Shown piece by piece: positions 19,717 through 31,593 of a DNA stretch of 50,440 bases. The position numbers and the translations under genes were made by a program. This DNA comes from Zygnema circumcarinatum (Eukaryota; Streptophyta; Zygnematophyceae; Zygnematales; Zygnemataceae). The notes below the pieces were generated by a model. The model was given only the letters and a program-made list of their open reading frames with translations, had not been told where the DNA came from and did not search any database. The DNA lies in the NCBI GenBank assembly GCA_037447605.1, contig CM074818.1, forward strand, positions 1,730,515 to 1,780,954. The letters are read 5' to 3'. Positions within the stretch are counted from its first letter, which is position 1. Every line of letters starts with the position of its first letter.

Positions 19717-22047
19717 CTACGACACAGGCAAAATGTGCACATCACTGGTCAACCGTAGAAACGACATGAAGTAAAAAAAAAAGGTGGGAGGGTCACAGCC
19801 CTTCAAAAGCATCCCCCTCGGAGCTGCTGCTAAAACTTCCGCTGCGTTTGAAGCCTGGACTACCTCCTTATGTCTTGCCTGAAGCTCCTTATCATACACT
19901 CTCTTACAAGTGATATCGATGTTTACAGACGCTCGAAGCATCACTTGCCGCAGAAACATAAGAGCCTGTACACTAGACCTTCCCCTCCTTGCTGTCCCCC
20001 AGGACAGCAGTACTCTCTCCAGGTCCCACACATACATTCTGATCTTTTTGTCCCTCTCTCTCCCCCCCCCTCTCTCCCTCTCTCTCTCTATCGTTCTCTC
20101 TCTCTCCCCCCCCCCTCCACCAACTCACAAACTCTGTATTCGATCAAGATACATCAATCTGATTAGCGTTCTTGACAACGAGTGCCTGGGATGCATACAA
20201 ACCTAAGGACTATGCAGGCTGCACAGGTAGCTAAGGTACAACGCTCCAAGAGCAAAGTGAAAAGCGTATTCGTGAGGCCTTGCTTATCACCAAGGATCTA
20301 TACTCCTTCACCGCGTATCAGTCACAGGGAAGGCTACACACCTCCGCGTTTGACAGCATCAGCCGCCAGCACTTCCACAGCATCGTAGAACTCTTCCCCA
20401 GCCTTCACTCTCCTTGTAGCCCTCCTTGAAATCGACATGACAGATTTGACCCCTTCCACTTCCGCGTCGTCAAAAAACTCCTCCCCGAGTCGCACCTCCC
20501 TCGGCTTACGCCTACTTTTTGCCACTCCTTCCATCTCTCCAAGATCAAAGTACTCCTCCCCAAGCCGCACCTCCCGGCTTTTAGGCTTCAGATACCCTCC
20601 ATTCTCTATCCGGAACAGATCCCTGTCCTTCTCAGTTTCCGCAAGCAAAGCTTGGAGAGCAAGTCCTGGAGCCCAGTCCTCCGCAGAATATGAATGCAGG
20701 TCCCTATCGTTTTCAGGTGGACATTGCATCAATTGGCAGTTGTTTTCCATTTCAGAACTCAGTCTCAAATACTTGCTATCACTGTCTTCAATATCTGCAC
20801 CTTTATATGACTCCACCTCAGCACAGTCTTCATTTACAGATTCACTCTGTAATACCTCCACTGTAGCACCCAGACAAGGTTGCGTGCTGAGCTCTGCTGG
20901 CTGTTCATTGGTTATGTCAAAGCCACTTGCAATATCACAGGCAGAGTATGTCGCTGCGGTTCGAACCAGCATCTGCATATTCCGTCCCAGTTCAAAAGGA
21001 AGGACGTCAGAAAAAGCATGAGCCAACCAGACGTGCTCGTCCTTGGTCATACTTCTCTAGGAGACTTAACTTGCAAACCAGTTTAGAAACAAAAAGAAGC
21101 TACAAGGGTTCAGCACACAGAAGTATGGTTAGACTTTCACCACTGCACAAGTCATATTTACTTCTTATGACAACGTTCAAGAAGTCATCAGTCCTCTTCC
21201 GAGATTCTATCCAAACCTTACCACCCGATACATGCCCTCCTGATGCAAATCCGCGCACACAGCAAGTTAAAGCCGTCCGTTCATATTCACTTTAGCCAAA
21301 AGCCGTTCATTTGCTTCAACTTGCCTCCAGAACTTCAAACAAAAAAGCAAAAAATGGACCACACACAGAAAGTGTTTCTAAGCCTTCAATTGACGCCTGA
21401 TCCCGAAACGATAACCAGATCATGATGCAGGAAAAGAAAACGTAATCACTGGACAATAGGGTAGAACACATCCATGGCTGACCATAACATTTGGTCAACA
21501 TGTGACCAGATGAGAAACACTGCAAACTTAACATCAAATTCACTGACCAGGCTCTCTGGCACTTTACCGGACTATTCATAGTGAAAACGTTGGACGCTCT
21601 TCCAGAACCAGAAAACACATAGCCGGTGCTCTGAAAGGAGACCACTCCGCCTCCTCTGCGTGAAGGGAAGCCTTGCAGCATCCTGTCTGACTCCGGTAGC
21701 TCTGCCTGGAGAGCTTCATCTCCACTGCCATGTCTGGCTCTCTCCTGCACCGAGTGTTGAACAGCTGTTGCAGCGAGCCTATAGAAAGGTAAACCATTTA
21801 ATGTCCGATCCGAGCTCAGCGGAAGAAGAGAGCTTCTTTCTGAAAGCGTGGAGGCAGGGGATGGAGGCGGTAGAAGCCTTGAAGCAGGAGGAGATGAGAG
21901 ATGAGTGCAGGCGGCAGGAGCTGATGATGTTTGTTGCTGCACTTTCGAATCTGCTGCAATTAAAGCAGGGAATGTTGCGATTCGCGAGCACTTGTTAACT
22001 TTCTTTAGCGCGTGGCTCAGATGTTTCACCACAGCTGCGCCCTCCAT
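19717..22047 (-). CDS. Unrecognised 469-aa protein with triplicated R-V-R-x-GEE-F-D motif
   Basis: Minus-strand exons 22047-21568, 20972-20342, 20202-20153 and 19965-19717 have compatible phases (0, 1, 0) and GT-AG ends. The N-terminus (MEGAAVVKHLSHALKKVNKC) is amphipathic and basic, then Ser/Pro-rich, suggesting mitochondrial or plastid import. Exon 2 is acidic and carries three related motifs, REVRLGEEYFD near residue 293, REVRLGEEFFD near 318 and RRVKAGEEFYD near 347, each followed by an acidic E/A-V/M-E segment. The C-terminal part is helical (QVMLRASVNIDITCKRVYDK). I recognise no family. The small third exon (50 nt) is the least certain, and the end could differ if the last exon is shorter. 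The repeats argue that the minus strand is the coding one, although the plus strand also has an open frame over 20248-20430. Confidence 0.55.
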
Positions 22048-22729
22048 GATCGCAAAATAGATTTCTCCGCGTGCTTCAAGCAATATCTGCAAGGGAAAGG
22101 TGTCCGAATTTGACAGCCTTCCGCGCGTCTCTGCCCCTGGCAGATGCGAAACGGCGGCAGTCAGCAAGCAGCGACTTCCGTCAATCCCATCTCTCTCGCG
22201 CTTTCTGTACTGTGCGCCTCTCTTACGTCTCTATTCCTATCTCCCTCTCCCTCTCCTTCTCCCTCCTCCCTCTCCTTCTCTCCCTCTCCCTCGCCCTCCT
22301 CTTTTTCTCCCTCCCTCCTCCCTCTCCCTCTCTCCCTCTCTCTCCCTCTCCCTGGCCTTCCTCCCTCTCCCTCTCTCTCCCTCTCTCTCCCTCTCTCGCT
22401 CTCCCTCCCCACTCCCCAAGAAGTCGGCTGACCGGACCAAAAGATCAGACCGGATCGAAAAGTGCCTCACTTTTTTTTTCCAATGCCGACGCCAGCCACA
22501 GAAGCCGTCGATTATTTCGTTCGCACATGCGATCGCCGGCTCTGAATCCTCCACGACAAAAGTGCGGGTGTCCTGAACACGGTCGCCAAAAGGACAGTTC
22601 GTACGGCGTAGGGACCGTACATGTGTACGGTTGCGAGCTTCGGTTTGTAGCTGGCCTTGTTCGAGCTCATCGAGAACATGTTAATGTGAGGAGAGTAGGG
22701 AATGAATGCGACGATGCACGCACAGACGG

Positions 22730-23065
22730 AGAGAGAGCGGGGAGAGAGAGAGAGCGGGGGGGAAGAGAACGGGGGGAGAGAGAGAGAGCGGGGAGAAAGA
22801 GCGAGAGCGGGGGGAGAGAGAGAGCGAAGGAGAGAGAGAGCAGGGAGAGAGAGAGCCGGGGAAGAGAGCGTGGGAAGAGAGAGCGGGGAGAGAGAGAGAG
22901 CGGGGGAAGAGAGAGCGGGGAAGAGAGAGAGCGGGGAGACAGAGAGAGCGGAGAGAGAGAGAGAGAGAGCGGGGGCAGAGAGAGAGCGGGGAGAGAGAGA
23001 ACGGGGGAAGAGAGAGCGGGGAGAGAGAGAGAGAGCGGGGGGAGAGAGAAAGCGTGGGGAGAGAG
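22730..23065. repeat. GAGAGAGCGGGG-type minisatellite
   Basis: About 25 irregular units of (GA)n followed by GCGGGG or GCGGGGG. Long Arg/Glu/Gly and Ser/Leu/Pro frames over it are compositional artefacts. Confidence 0.9.
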
Positions 23066-23519
23066 TGGGAATGGTGCAGACAATGGGGAAAGTTTCCCAA
23101 TGTTGCAAGAGTCTTGTCTTGTCTTGGTCTTTAGCTTCAACATTTCCCAACATTGTTAGTGCCGAGTGAGTGACTTTTCAGTAATTGGATGGCAAGTTTC
23201 GGACGAGTCTGACAGACTTCTCACTGGAAGGCGAAGTCGCCAAAATCTGACCGTTGATTCTCCGCATCGTGAGGGTCATGACGGCAGCCATGCAGCCATG
23301 TATACATACATGTATGCATGGCATGGCCATTGGAGAGAGAGGCGAGCCATGGCCATGAGATGATTGCAGCACGGACGGCCCCATGCCAACATGGCAATGT
23401 TTATAGGGAGAGCATAATAATCATTTTTAACATTTCAATATATTGTACCACATGGGCAGACAACAAGCTGTGATCTGTGACTGTAACTAATCAAGACTTG
23501 TACGTGGGTATGTGCAGGA

Positions 23520-23865
23520 CAGGGAGAGTGGGGGTGGAAATGGGGGGGCAGAGAGGGCAGAGAGAGAGCGCGGGGAGAGAGAGACGGGGCGAAAGAGAGA
23601 CGGGGGAGAGAGACAGTGGGGAGTGAGAGAGGGAAAGAGAGAGGGGGAGAGCGAAAGAGAGTGGAGGAGAGGGCGTTGCGGAGAGAGTGAGAGAGAGTGG
23701 AGGCAAGAAAGATAATGGGGAAGAGAGAGAGAGACGGGGGGACGAGAGAGAGTGGGGAGAGAGGGAGACGGAGGGGGGGAGAGAGAGAGACGGAGGGGGG
23801 GAGAGAGAGAGACGGAGGGGGGGAGAGAGAGAGACGGAGGGGGGGAGAGAGTGGGGGGGAGAGAG
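23520..23865. repeat. GA/GGGG minisatellite with regular 23-bp terminal units
   Basis: Starts irregular; the last 100 bp (about 23758-23850) consist of near-identical units of GAGAGAGAGACGGAGGGGGG. It is related in composition to the 22730 array. Confidence 0.85.
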
Positions 23866-24219
23866 CTCGTCAAAATTACGGCCTCCAAATACGCCGTCCT
23901 AATAACCTCCGGCTAGTAAAGCAGCAAAAGAATGCAAAGTAACTAGTCCTCAGTTGCAGACTAAACCAATATCTGAAACGGTGCAAGTACCCAAACCCAG
24001 AGAATGGAAAATTTTAGGGTTGAAGCATTTGCAGGGCGGCCATGCAGGGGGGGGGTTGGAGCACGTTGGAGCTCCCTCCGCCATACAAGTTATGGAGTTA
24101 AAGAAAAAAGGGGGCCTGCATCCCCTCCCGCTCCCTTCACACATGCTCTCAAAGGAACTAAGATGAAATAAAATAAGCTATAACAAACAATATTATGAGT
24201 ATTTACATCTCGTCCTCCC

Positions 24220-24440
24220 ACCTTCCGCCTCTCCTCCTCCTCCCTCCCCACTCCCTCCCTCCTCCCTCCTCCGACTCCCTCCCTCCCTCCCTCCTTCACT
24301 CCCTCCCGCCCTCCCTCCCTCCCTCCCTCCTTCACTCCCTCCCGCCCTCCCTCCCTCTCTCCCTCTCTCCCCCTCGATTTCTCTCTCTCTTTTTCTCCCC
24401 ACCTTCCCTCTCTCTCTCCCTCTCTCCCTCTCTCTCACCG
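24220..24440. repeat. CCTCCCTC / CTCTCC pyrimidine array
   Basis: Pure pyrimidine low-complexity DNA, with a duplicated CCTTCACTCCCTCCCGCCC unit near 24293-24347. Confidence 0.8.
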
Positions 24441-24906
24441 TGACAAGTCCCTCAGATGGCAAAGCCATGAATTCCTCCTGCGCACACGGATGCCGCCTCT
24501 ACCGCCCGACGCCGCCTCCGTTCCATGCGGACTGTTTTACGGAAATCCGTTGGAAGGGCAGCGAACGGACGGCGGAGATGCAATCCGCGCACTCCGATTA
24601 CTAAATAGCTCTTCATTGGGACTGCACGCCTTTTCTCCCTCTCCCTCTCCCTCTCCCTCTCACCATCTTGCCCCTCTCCTCCCCCCTCCCGCTCCCGCTC
24701 CTTCTCCCTCCCTCAGCCCCTCCTCCCGCTTTCTCCCTCTCCCTCGTGCACACCTCTCATAAACCTTGCAGCAACATAGTTTACAAACGATAAATAAAGA
24801 GCACATTTTCGAGGACAGCAATCCTGCTAATGAGATGGGGTGCAAATGGGGTACAAGGCCGCCCTCCGCCTGCTCACCTTTTTGCGGCCCTTTGCATTAA
24901 GGCGTC

Positions 24907-25181
24907 TCAAAAATTAAGAAGAATTGTCTCCTTGGCGAACCCATCCTCCACCAACATGCCGGTCACCTCCTGCACATGCGGACAGGGGGAGGGAGAGGGG
25001 GAGGGAGAGGGGGAGGGACAAGAAGGTAGAGAGAGAGAGAGCGAGAGAGCGAGAGAGAGAGAGAGAAGCGAATGGGGAGTCAGGAAAACAAAAGAAAGCA
25101 TCAGAAAGAAAGACGAGGGGGAAAAGAGAAAGGGATCGAGGGATCGAGCCCCCAGGCAGCTCTGAGAGAGAGAAAGAGGGA

Positions 25182-25214
<33 letters not shown>

Positions 25215-27475
25215 CACCTCTGCCATCTCCTTCTGACCGCATAGTAAGGCTCCCGCCTTCGCGGGCTCTTGCACATTCTTCGCTCTCCTATAGGCTGCCT
25301 GCATCCCCCAACCCCAAATTTTAGGGTTTGCAAAAGAGAGCTTTGGCGCTTGTGCAGCGTGTGAATTTCTGAACCCTAAACCCTATAAGCCCTAAAAAAC
25401 TCGGTTTTGACCTTCCTCAAGATCTGAAGCAGTGTGGAGACTACAAATCTAAGGTTTCCATTTCGAGTTTCAAGTTTAATGTCCACAATTGTGCCCATTT
25501 TTTCTCCTCCTTTTTCATTTGTTGGGGTACAAATAGGGTTACCTGCACGAAGCCTGTCTCCCCCGTCCAGTCCGGCCCGGGATTTGAAAGCACTGGAATG
25601 ACTTTCACTCCCGAAGCCTCCCACGCTTCAAACAGATCCTGCACCCAAATTAGGGTTCAGGGTTCAGGGTTTTAGGGTTTCTCGAGGTTGTAGGAGATTT
25701 AGAGAATTTAGGGGATTTAGGAGTTTAGGGATTCGGGGTTTTAAGGGTATTCGATTCTTTAGGGTTGGTCGGATTTGAGGATCAGGATTTAGGGCGAGAA
25801 TTGTAAGGCTTTTAGGTTTTCTAGGAAACTAAGAATTTTCGGTGTGCAGGGTTTCACGGTTTTCGGGGGATTTAGGGCTACGTCAGCTGTTGGTTGCACT
25901 GTTCAAAGGTGTAATGTTATATAGAATAGACATCAAAAACAAGAACCCGCAATACAGCAGAAGTGACAAAAATTTGGAAATACACTCCTCCTCCCGCCTC
26001 CCCATCCCCCCTTCCTACCTCTCTCACTCCCTCTTGCTCTCCCACTCCCAACCCCTCCCCCTCTCCCCCTCGTTCCCCCTCACCTCCCTCTCTCCCCCTC
26101 CCTTCTCTCCGTCTCCCTCTCTCTCTCCCTCCCTCTCTCCCTCTCTCTCTCCCTCTCTCTCTCCCTCTCTCTCCCTCTCTCTCTCCCTCTCTCTCTCTCT
26201 CTCAGAGGTGCCTGACCTTGTACGCCATCTTGCTCAAGCTCTCCGCCCCATAGTAAAGCCTCACATCCGTCCGCTGCCCGGCCTCAAACCCATGCTCGAT
26301 CACAGAACGGATGGGGCTGCCAAACCCCATAAATCATTAACTAGTCAGTCATTCATTGATGATTATGAATGATTCTCCCGCCCCTTCTCTCCCTCTCCCT
26401 CCCTGCCCCTCCCTCCATACCCCTCCCGCTCAACCTCCCTTCCCATCCGCCTCCCTTCCTCCCCTTCCGCATCCACCCCCCTCCACCACAACCTCCCTTC
26501 CTCTCCGCCTCCTTTCCTCTCCCTCCCTCCACCCCCCTTCCTCTCCAACAACCTCCCTCCCCCTCCTCCTCCCTTCCTCCACCTTCCCCCCCTCCTTCCA
26601 TCCCCCTCCCTCCACCACAACCTCCCTTCCTCTCCTCTCCTCCCTTCCTCCCCCTCCCTCCATCCCCCTCCCTCCCCAACAACCTCCTCCTCTTCCTCCC
26701 TTCCTCCCCCTTCCTCCNNNNNNNNNNCCCACCCCTCCCTCCCTCCCCCTCCCTCCCCTCACACCTGATCCCGGACCCTGTGGCGAATATGAGCACTGTG
26801 GGGTAGTTCTCTGCGGGCACGAGGCGGTCGAGAGGGAAACCGCGGCCCATCGGTTGGCTCACCTCCACCTCCTCCCCCGCCTTAAGGGCACAAACCTCCC
26901 CCGCGGTTGTGCCCTCAACGTCCTTTATAAGAAACTCCAGAAATCCCTCCTCCTCCGCCACCTGCAGGCAGGCAAAGGTGGAGTGGCAAAGGTGGGCAAA
27001 GGTTTGAAAAAACTGTTTTCAAGGATGATTTACTTCAGAAATCAAAGAGAGAATGAGTGGAGTGAGAGGGAGAGGGTTCTGTAAAAGGAAAGTTCGTACC
27101 TTTGGAGTGGAGGCAATCGCTAGGAAAGTGGGTTTTCCGGTTCCAACTTTCACTTGTACGAATTGGCCCGGTTTTGTGAAGCCCTTCTGCGAGAGGGGGA
27201 AGGGCCAAAAAAGCGAAATTTTCAGGAATGTGAACACTTTGAAGGTGCGTTAATTTGTATTAAATTTCAAGATGCGACGGTTCTAGGGCATCCTGCAGAG
27301 GACACATTCTTGAAGAGAATCTGCCGAACATTATTTGGCCTGCAGGAGTGGTGAGACAGAGAGAGAGGGGGGGGGGGGAAGGGAGGGGAGAGAGGGAGCG
27401 GGTGAACAAGGGAGCAGAAAAGGGAGGTGGAGAGGTAGGAAGAGACAGCGGGAGAGGGCTGTAAAGGAAGGGGAA

Positions 27476-27510
<35 letters not shown>

Positions 27511-28141
27511 GAAAGGGAGAGAAAGCAAGAGGAGGGAAGGTAGGAGAGGAGAGGGAGTGGAAAAAGAGGGACGAAAAGTGGCGGAGAGTGGGAGGAAGAG
27601 ATTGAGAGAGAGGGCTAGAAATGCAGAAAAAGGAATTGGGAGCGTGAGAGAGAGCGAGAGAGAGCTATATCCCTAAAGGAAAAGACCTTACACCCTCCAA
27701 ACCCTTAAAAACTTTAAACCTTGAGCTCTTCGTTATCGCTGATATCCAACTTGACAGTGCATAGCTCCTCCGTGACTCGCTTTGACTCTGAAATTGGCAC
27801 TTTGGTCCAAAGGATCTCCTGCACATGAAGCGACCGAAGGAAGGAAGGAGAAAAAAGCAGAGCAAAAAACGAAGTGATTTGTTAGTTCCAGTTGGCAGTG
27901 GACGCCCCTTGTTATTTTTGGAAGCATTGATGGAAATAAAATGTGGGGTTTATAGAACTGAAGCATTAGTGGATTAGGATTCTCAAATTTTAGCAAAGCA
28001 AATCTCGCCTTCCCAACTTCCTTTCATTTTCGGGTAATCTAAGAAATAAAAATGAGGGTTTGGCTTCACGGACGGCGCGAGGGGAAGCTTCGGAACGAAC
28101 ATTCGCATGGGAAGTGCGCACGAGAGGCAGCGAACAGCAGC

Positions 28142-28184
<43 letters not shown>

Positions 28185-28935
28185 TGACAGAGGGGGAGAG
28201 AGGGACAGAGAGAGGGAGAGAAAGAGGGGGAGAGAGGGGGAGAGACAGAGGGAGAGAGGGAGAGAGAGAGAGGGAGAGCGAGGGAGAGCGAGGGAGAGAG
28301 AGGGAAAGAGAGGGCGAGAGGAAGGGGAGGGGGGAAGAGCAAGAGAGAGGGAAAGAGGGAGGGAGAAGAAAGAGGGGGGCAGAGGGAAAGAGAGGAGAGA
28401 GAGTGATGGAGGGAAAAAGGAAAAAGGTACGGGAGGTATAGAATTGAGAGGAAATTCAAGCATCAAGGTCCACAAAGAAATTGAAACACAAATTGGAAAA
28501 GGAATGAGATTGTTATGCTCGCCTTTCAAATGTCCCTCCCCCCTCTCTCCCTACCCCTCTCCACTCTCCGTTCCCCCGCCTCGCCCTCCCTCTCCCTCAC
28601 TACCTCCCTCCCCCCCATCCCTCCCTCCTCCCTCCCTCCCTCTCCCCCTCCTCTTCCCCCACCTGCTTCCACGCGGCCTGCGGGTTGAGCCAGTGCGGGC
28701 ACTCATGGTGCGCCGCGTGGCGCGTCCGCACGTGCGAGCTGCTCTCCACCCTCTGCTCGCCGACCCCGTGCAGCCGCCGCAGCCCCACGAAGCTTCCGAG
28801 AAGTTTCCGCTGATTCCTGGGCGACGCTCTCACTGAGAGTGACAAGGAACGCGTCGCACCGCGCAGCTGCGGGCGGGGGGAGGAGGCCATGGCCAGCCCC
28901 GAAAGGCGCGCCAGAGAGCACGGGAGGGCGGCCAT
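24907..28935 (-). CDS. PKIWI502-like plastid FAD/NAD(P)-binding oxidoreductase
   Basis: Eight minus-strand exons: 28935-28663, 27818-27720, 27186-27100, 26961-26765, 26316-26217, 25638-25543, 25298-25218 and 24969-24907. All phases fit, giving 331 aa. Residues 1 to about 60 are rich in Ser, Ala, Arg and poor in acid, a plausible chloroplast transit peptide. The core follows the ferredoxin-reductase fold of the kiwifruit PKIWI502 / plant FAD/NAD(P)-binding oxidoreductase family: WTKVPISESKRV, the FAD-binding strand GQFVQVKV, FLAIASTP, then the NAD(P)-binding loop YPTVLIFATGSGISPIRSVI (about 206-225). RLYYGAESLSKMAY, the LLCGQKEMAE motif and a short C-terminus ending LLNF follow. It should transfer electrons between NAD(P)H and a flavin; the natural partner is not known for the family. 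Intron 4 holds an assembly gap. Several acceptors are preceded by CCCTAAA or CCCTGAAC motifs. Confidence 0.9.
26380..26760. repeat. CCTCCCTTCC pyrimidine array in PKIWI502-like intron 4
   Basis: Imperfect tandem units with recurring ACCACAACCTCCCTTCCTCTCC and CCAACAACCTCC segments, interrupted by ten N. On the transcript strand it is purine-rich and directly follows the donor of exon 4. Confidence 0.8.
26718..26727. other. Assembly gap (10 N)
   Basis: Ten N inside the pyrimidine array of PKIWI502-like intron 4. The real length is unknown. Confidence 1.
28145..28430. repeat. GA-rich tract in PKIWI502-like intron 1
   Basis: (GA)n then GGGAGAGA low-complexity DNA; pyrimidine-rich in the transcript. 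Together with the opposite-sense tract at 28525-28660 in the same intron it forms complementary blocks. Confidence 0.85.
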
Positions 28936-30039
28936 GGCGGCCAAGAGGGCGAGAGGGAAGGGAGAGTCGGAGTGGTGTCGAGCGAGGGAGGGAGGGCGAG
29001 AGAGGGAGTGAGAGAGAGGGAGAACGGATCTCTGAGCTCCCTCCCACTCTCCCGTCGGAGCCCGCCCGCACGTGCGAAAGCTGTGGCGGAATCCAGCGGA
29101 GCAATGTCAAGTCCTTCCGTAATGTACGGAAAGAGTGTCCGTACGACACGGACACTCTCTAGGAGAGTGCATGTGGTCATGTTGGAGATGGTGCCGATAC
29201 TTTTTGTAACGAGGGAAAAACTGTACGGTGGAATGGAACAATGTCAGGCAATGTGTGGAAGTATGAATTGCAAGAGGCCAACAACAGCAACAAATGTAAC
29301 ACTTCTACGAACATGACTATTGCACTATTATACTATTGTAGATCCATTAGCCTTATTACCCCTTTGCATCCGTCTTTCCTCTTGGGAGGGACCTAATGGG
29401 CACGTGTTGCATTGCGAACATGGTTCACACTCTTTCAAGTACCATAGTTCCTTCTTAAACCAGCTGAAGATTAGAATCAATTAGCCAATCATAACACGAC
29501 GCATGCATGTTTGTAACATGTTTCTAAAGCATCCAACATGCTAGAGGATTGGGATTCAGTTGTGGGACCATGAAGCTTCATGGCTCAACAGCAACAACAA
29601 CACGGCTTCGGACTGCTCCATGTCACATAGTTAAACGGCGTGCGTGTAGTCATCTTTCACGGAACTGGAAGTGCACATAGCTCCGGTCCCTTCAAGCATG
29701 CAACTTCTGAGCTCCCTGAGATTCAAAAATTGGTCGTCCAACTGCTTATATGAAAATTTGCAGCCAAAATGAAAAAGAAGCTTATGCAAGAATGAAAAGA
29801 TATTCTGAGAATTGCTTTTAAAAATACGACAGAAGAAGAATGATTGTTTTGTCATATTTCAGCAAAGGTATCCAAAAAACAGACCCTGATGCGTTGGTTC
29901 AGCTTCTTTTTCCTTCTGTTGAGAAAAAAAAACCTTCACAGGTTTGCAGGAATGATCCAACGCCAAAAAGTTAAGATCCTGAACGTGTCCCAAGCTACAT
30001 CAACAACGCTGATGGCAAAAAAGAGAGCAGGACCTGCTC
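28936..30039. promoter_or_regulatory. Upstream region of PKIWI502-like gene; no exon recognised
   Basis: GTAC motifs occur at about 29123 (ATGTACGG), 29141 (CCGTACGAC) and 29222 (CTGTACGGT), within 300 bp upstream of the ATG at 28935. The rest up to 30039 is AT-rich with no recognised exon. A possible acceptor near 29947 on the plus strand has no partner. Confidence 0.4.
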
Positions 30040-30528
30040 TCAGAAGCGAGCGATTTCATGATGCGATTCAGCGATAGCGGCAGGAGTAGCCTGAGCTGAG
30101 TTTTCACTTGCATTGCTGAATGAGAAACCTTCCTTTGTATCGTCCGGAGAAAAGCCCTTACCGGCCTGGTGATCCAACAGATTGGCAGCCATGGATTTAT
30201 CATCCTGCATGCAACCGTGAATATTGAGCTTAACATGAAAAGCAAACCTTTTCCTTTCTGGCAGACTTCAATGTTCGTACTTAAACGATTTGCACGTCTC
30301 ACTTGCATGTAATTTCAACATTCAGAGTTTGAACTACAACGCGCTTCACTGCTGCAAGCAAAATTTCTTTCAAAGCAAATGCTTCAACATCTGGACCACC
30401 AAAGGGACTGCAGGCGAAAATGAGTAACTGAAACTAACAAGAAATACAGTTGGTTTGCACGCTCCGCCGCTGCCCTCTGACGAGGACGCTCCTTTCTTGT
30501 GCCCTTGTGCATGCTCCTGTGAGCTCAT
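30040..30528 (-). CDS. Candidate 81-aa hydrophilic protein, two exons, unrecognised
   Basis: Minus-strand exons 30528-30448 and 30204-30040 join in phase 0. The ATG has a good context (GCCATGAG). The first exon encodes MSSQEHAQGHKKGASSSEGS and ends ACKPT. The second starts DDKSMAANLLDHQAGKGFSP and ends HEIARF with TGA. The protein is Ser/Gly/His-rich, hydrophilic and probably disordered, with no signal or membrane segment. I recognise no family. Support is limited to clean splice sites, phase and amino-acid composition. Confidence 0.4.
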
Positions 30529-31593
30529 GGCTGCTTCAGTTCTCACTCTACTCCTGAAACCATTCAAGAAAATAATACTTAAAGAAACTCTGAGAGGAAA
30601 AGCCATTTCCTACACTGCTTGATACTATAACAGGCACAAACTATAGAGTTTGGGAAGCATCAAGCATCCATAATCCTAGAGCAGACAGTGTGTGTCCTGA
30701 CACAGAATAAGTATATATGTCTTTTTCCTGGCGGTAATAAGATTACATAAGGAGACTCCAAAAGACACGTTGGCTAAAATAGAATAAAGACATGTTATCG
30801 ATGAAACTGGAACAAATTTTAAGGGAAATATGCAGTTACGTGAACAACGAGCTCAATCCTTGTTTTCTTGTTCGTTTTTTCTGAACGATATGCGGCTGGT
30901 TTTCAAAACTGTCAATATGTACTCAAGTCACTTCCGTATGAGGCATAGGTATTTAGAAGTACCTCATTTTTTTCGCATTAAATTTGATTCTGTGTACATG
31001 CACCATCAGAGTCACCTCTCTCGCCCTCCCTACCTCTCCCCCTCTCTCACATTCTCACTCCCTCTCTCTCCCTCCCTCCGTTTTTTCCTCACCTTCAAAA
31101 CCTGCCGCCAGATTTTTTTAAACACAACTCCTGCTCACCCTTGCATGTACGCAGGAGTCAAAAAGTGTTCCAGAAACTTTCTATCGTCGAAGAGAGGAGA
31201 GCGAGAGGAGCAGGCAGCCGTGCTTGAACTTCAAACCAAGTCCTCGTGTGACAACGGACAAGTATCCCTCCCGCAGACAACAAAGGACATCAGAACCAAC
31301 ATCCGACGGACGCTTTCCAGAAGCTTGCAAGATGCAAGGAACCGCCGTTAACAAAAATGAGGGACGGCCACCTCCTTACCGAAGGACCCGTGGGACGGTG
31401 TAACCCTTTGAAAGGGACCGTTATTACACGAGGGAATGCTTTCCTTCATAAATCCATTGCAACCTTTCCTCTCTCTCTTGCGTATGGAGTGTTGAGTTGG
31501 GCCCCTCTGGATGCACGTCCATTCACTTGACTTTTAGGGTTTTCAGGGTCTCTTAAGTCGTGAATTCGTAAAAGTTCCAATGAGCGGAACAAT
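30529..31593. other. Region with one orphan plus-strand exon candidate
   Basis: A pyrimidine tract (31017-31090) is followed by a CATGTACGCAG acceptor at about 31146-31156. The open frame after it runs to TAA at 31351 (VKKCSRNFLSSKRGEREEQA ... ending LSRSLQDARNRR). The basic, helical C-terminus is protein-like, and I considered a ribosomal L29-type tail, but no upstream exon was found. 31380-31590 may be the promoter of the next gene. Confidence 0.3.

Larger units (their letters stand above)
22048..24906. other. Intergenic region with minisatellites and GTAC motifs
   Basis: 22230-22410 pyrimidine array; 22594-22640 several CGTAC/GTACG motifs (about 550 bp upstream of the start at 22047); 22730-23065 GAGAGAGCGGGG minisatellite; 23290-23335 palindromic ATGTATACATACATGTATGCATGG; 23520-23865 GA/GGGGG minisatellite; 24220-24440 CTCCCT array. 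On the minus strand, 24477-24439 could be a short exon (EEFMALPSEGLVT) between AG and GT, but no partner exon was found. 24640-24740 is a further pyrimidine tract. Confidence 0.45.

Noticed and set aside
20248-20430. Plus-strand frame (LQEQSEKRIREALLITKDLY and onward) opposite the 469-aa gene
   Set aside because: Looks protein-like but is short, has no partner exons, and overlaps the minus-strand exon whose repeated motif is stronger evidence.
22071-23159. 362-codon plus-strand frame
   Set aside because: Mostly low-complexity translation of two arrays; the non-repeat parts show no family features.
24439-24477. Minus-strand mini-exon EEFMALPSEGLVT
   Set aside because: Has AG and GT borders, but no in-phase partner exon was found and the PKIWI502-like gene already ends at 24907.
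31155-31351. Possible ribosomal protein L29-type C-terminus
   Set aside because: Only a basic helical tail is similar; the conserved upstream part of L29 is not found nearby, so it is listed only as an orphan exon candidate.
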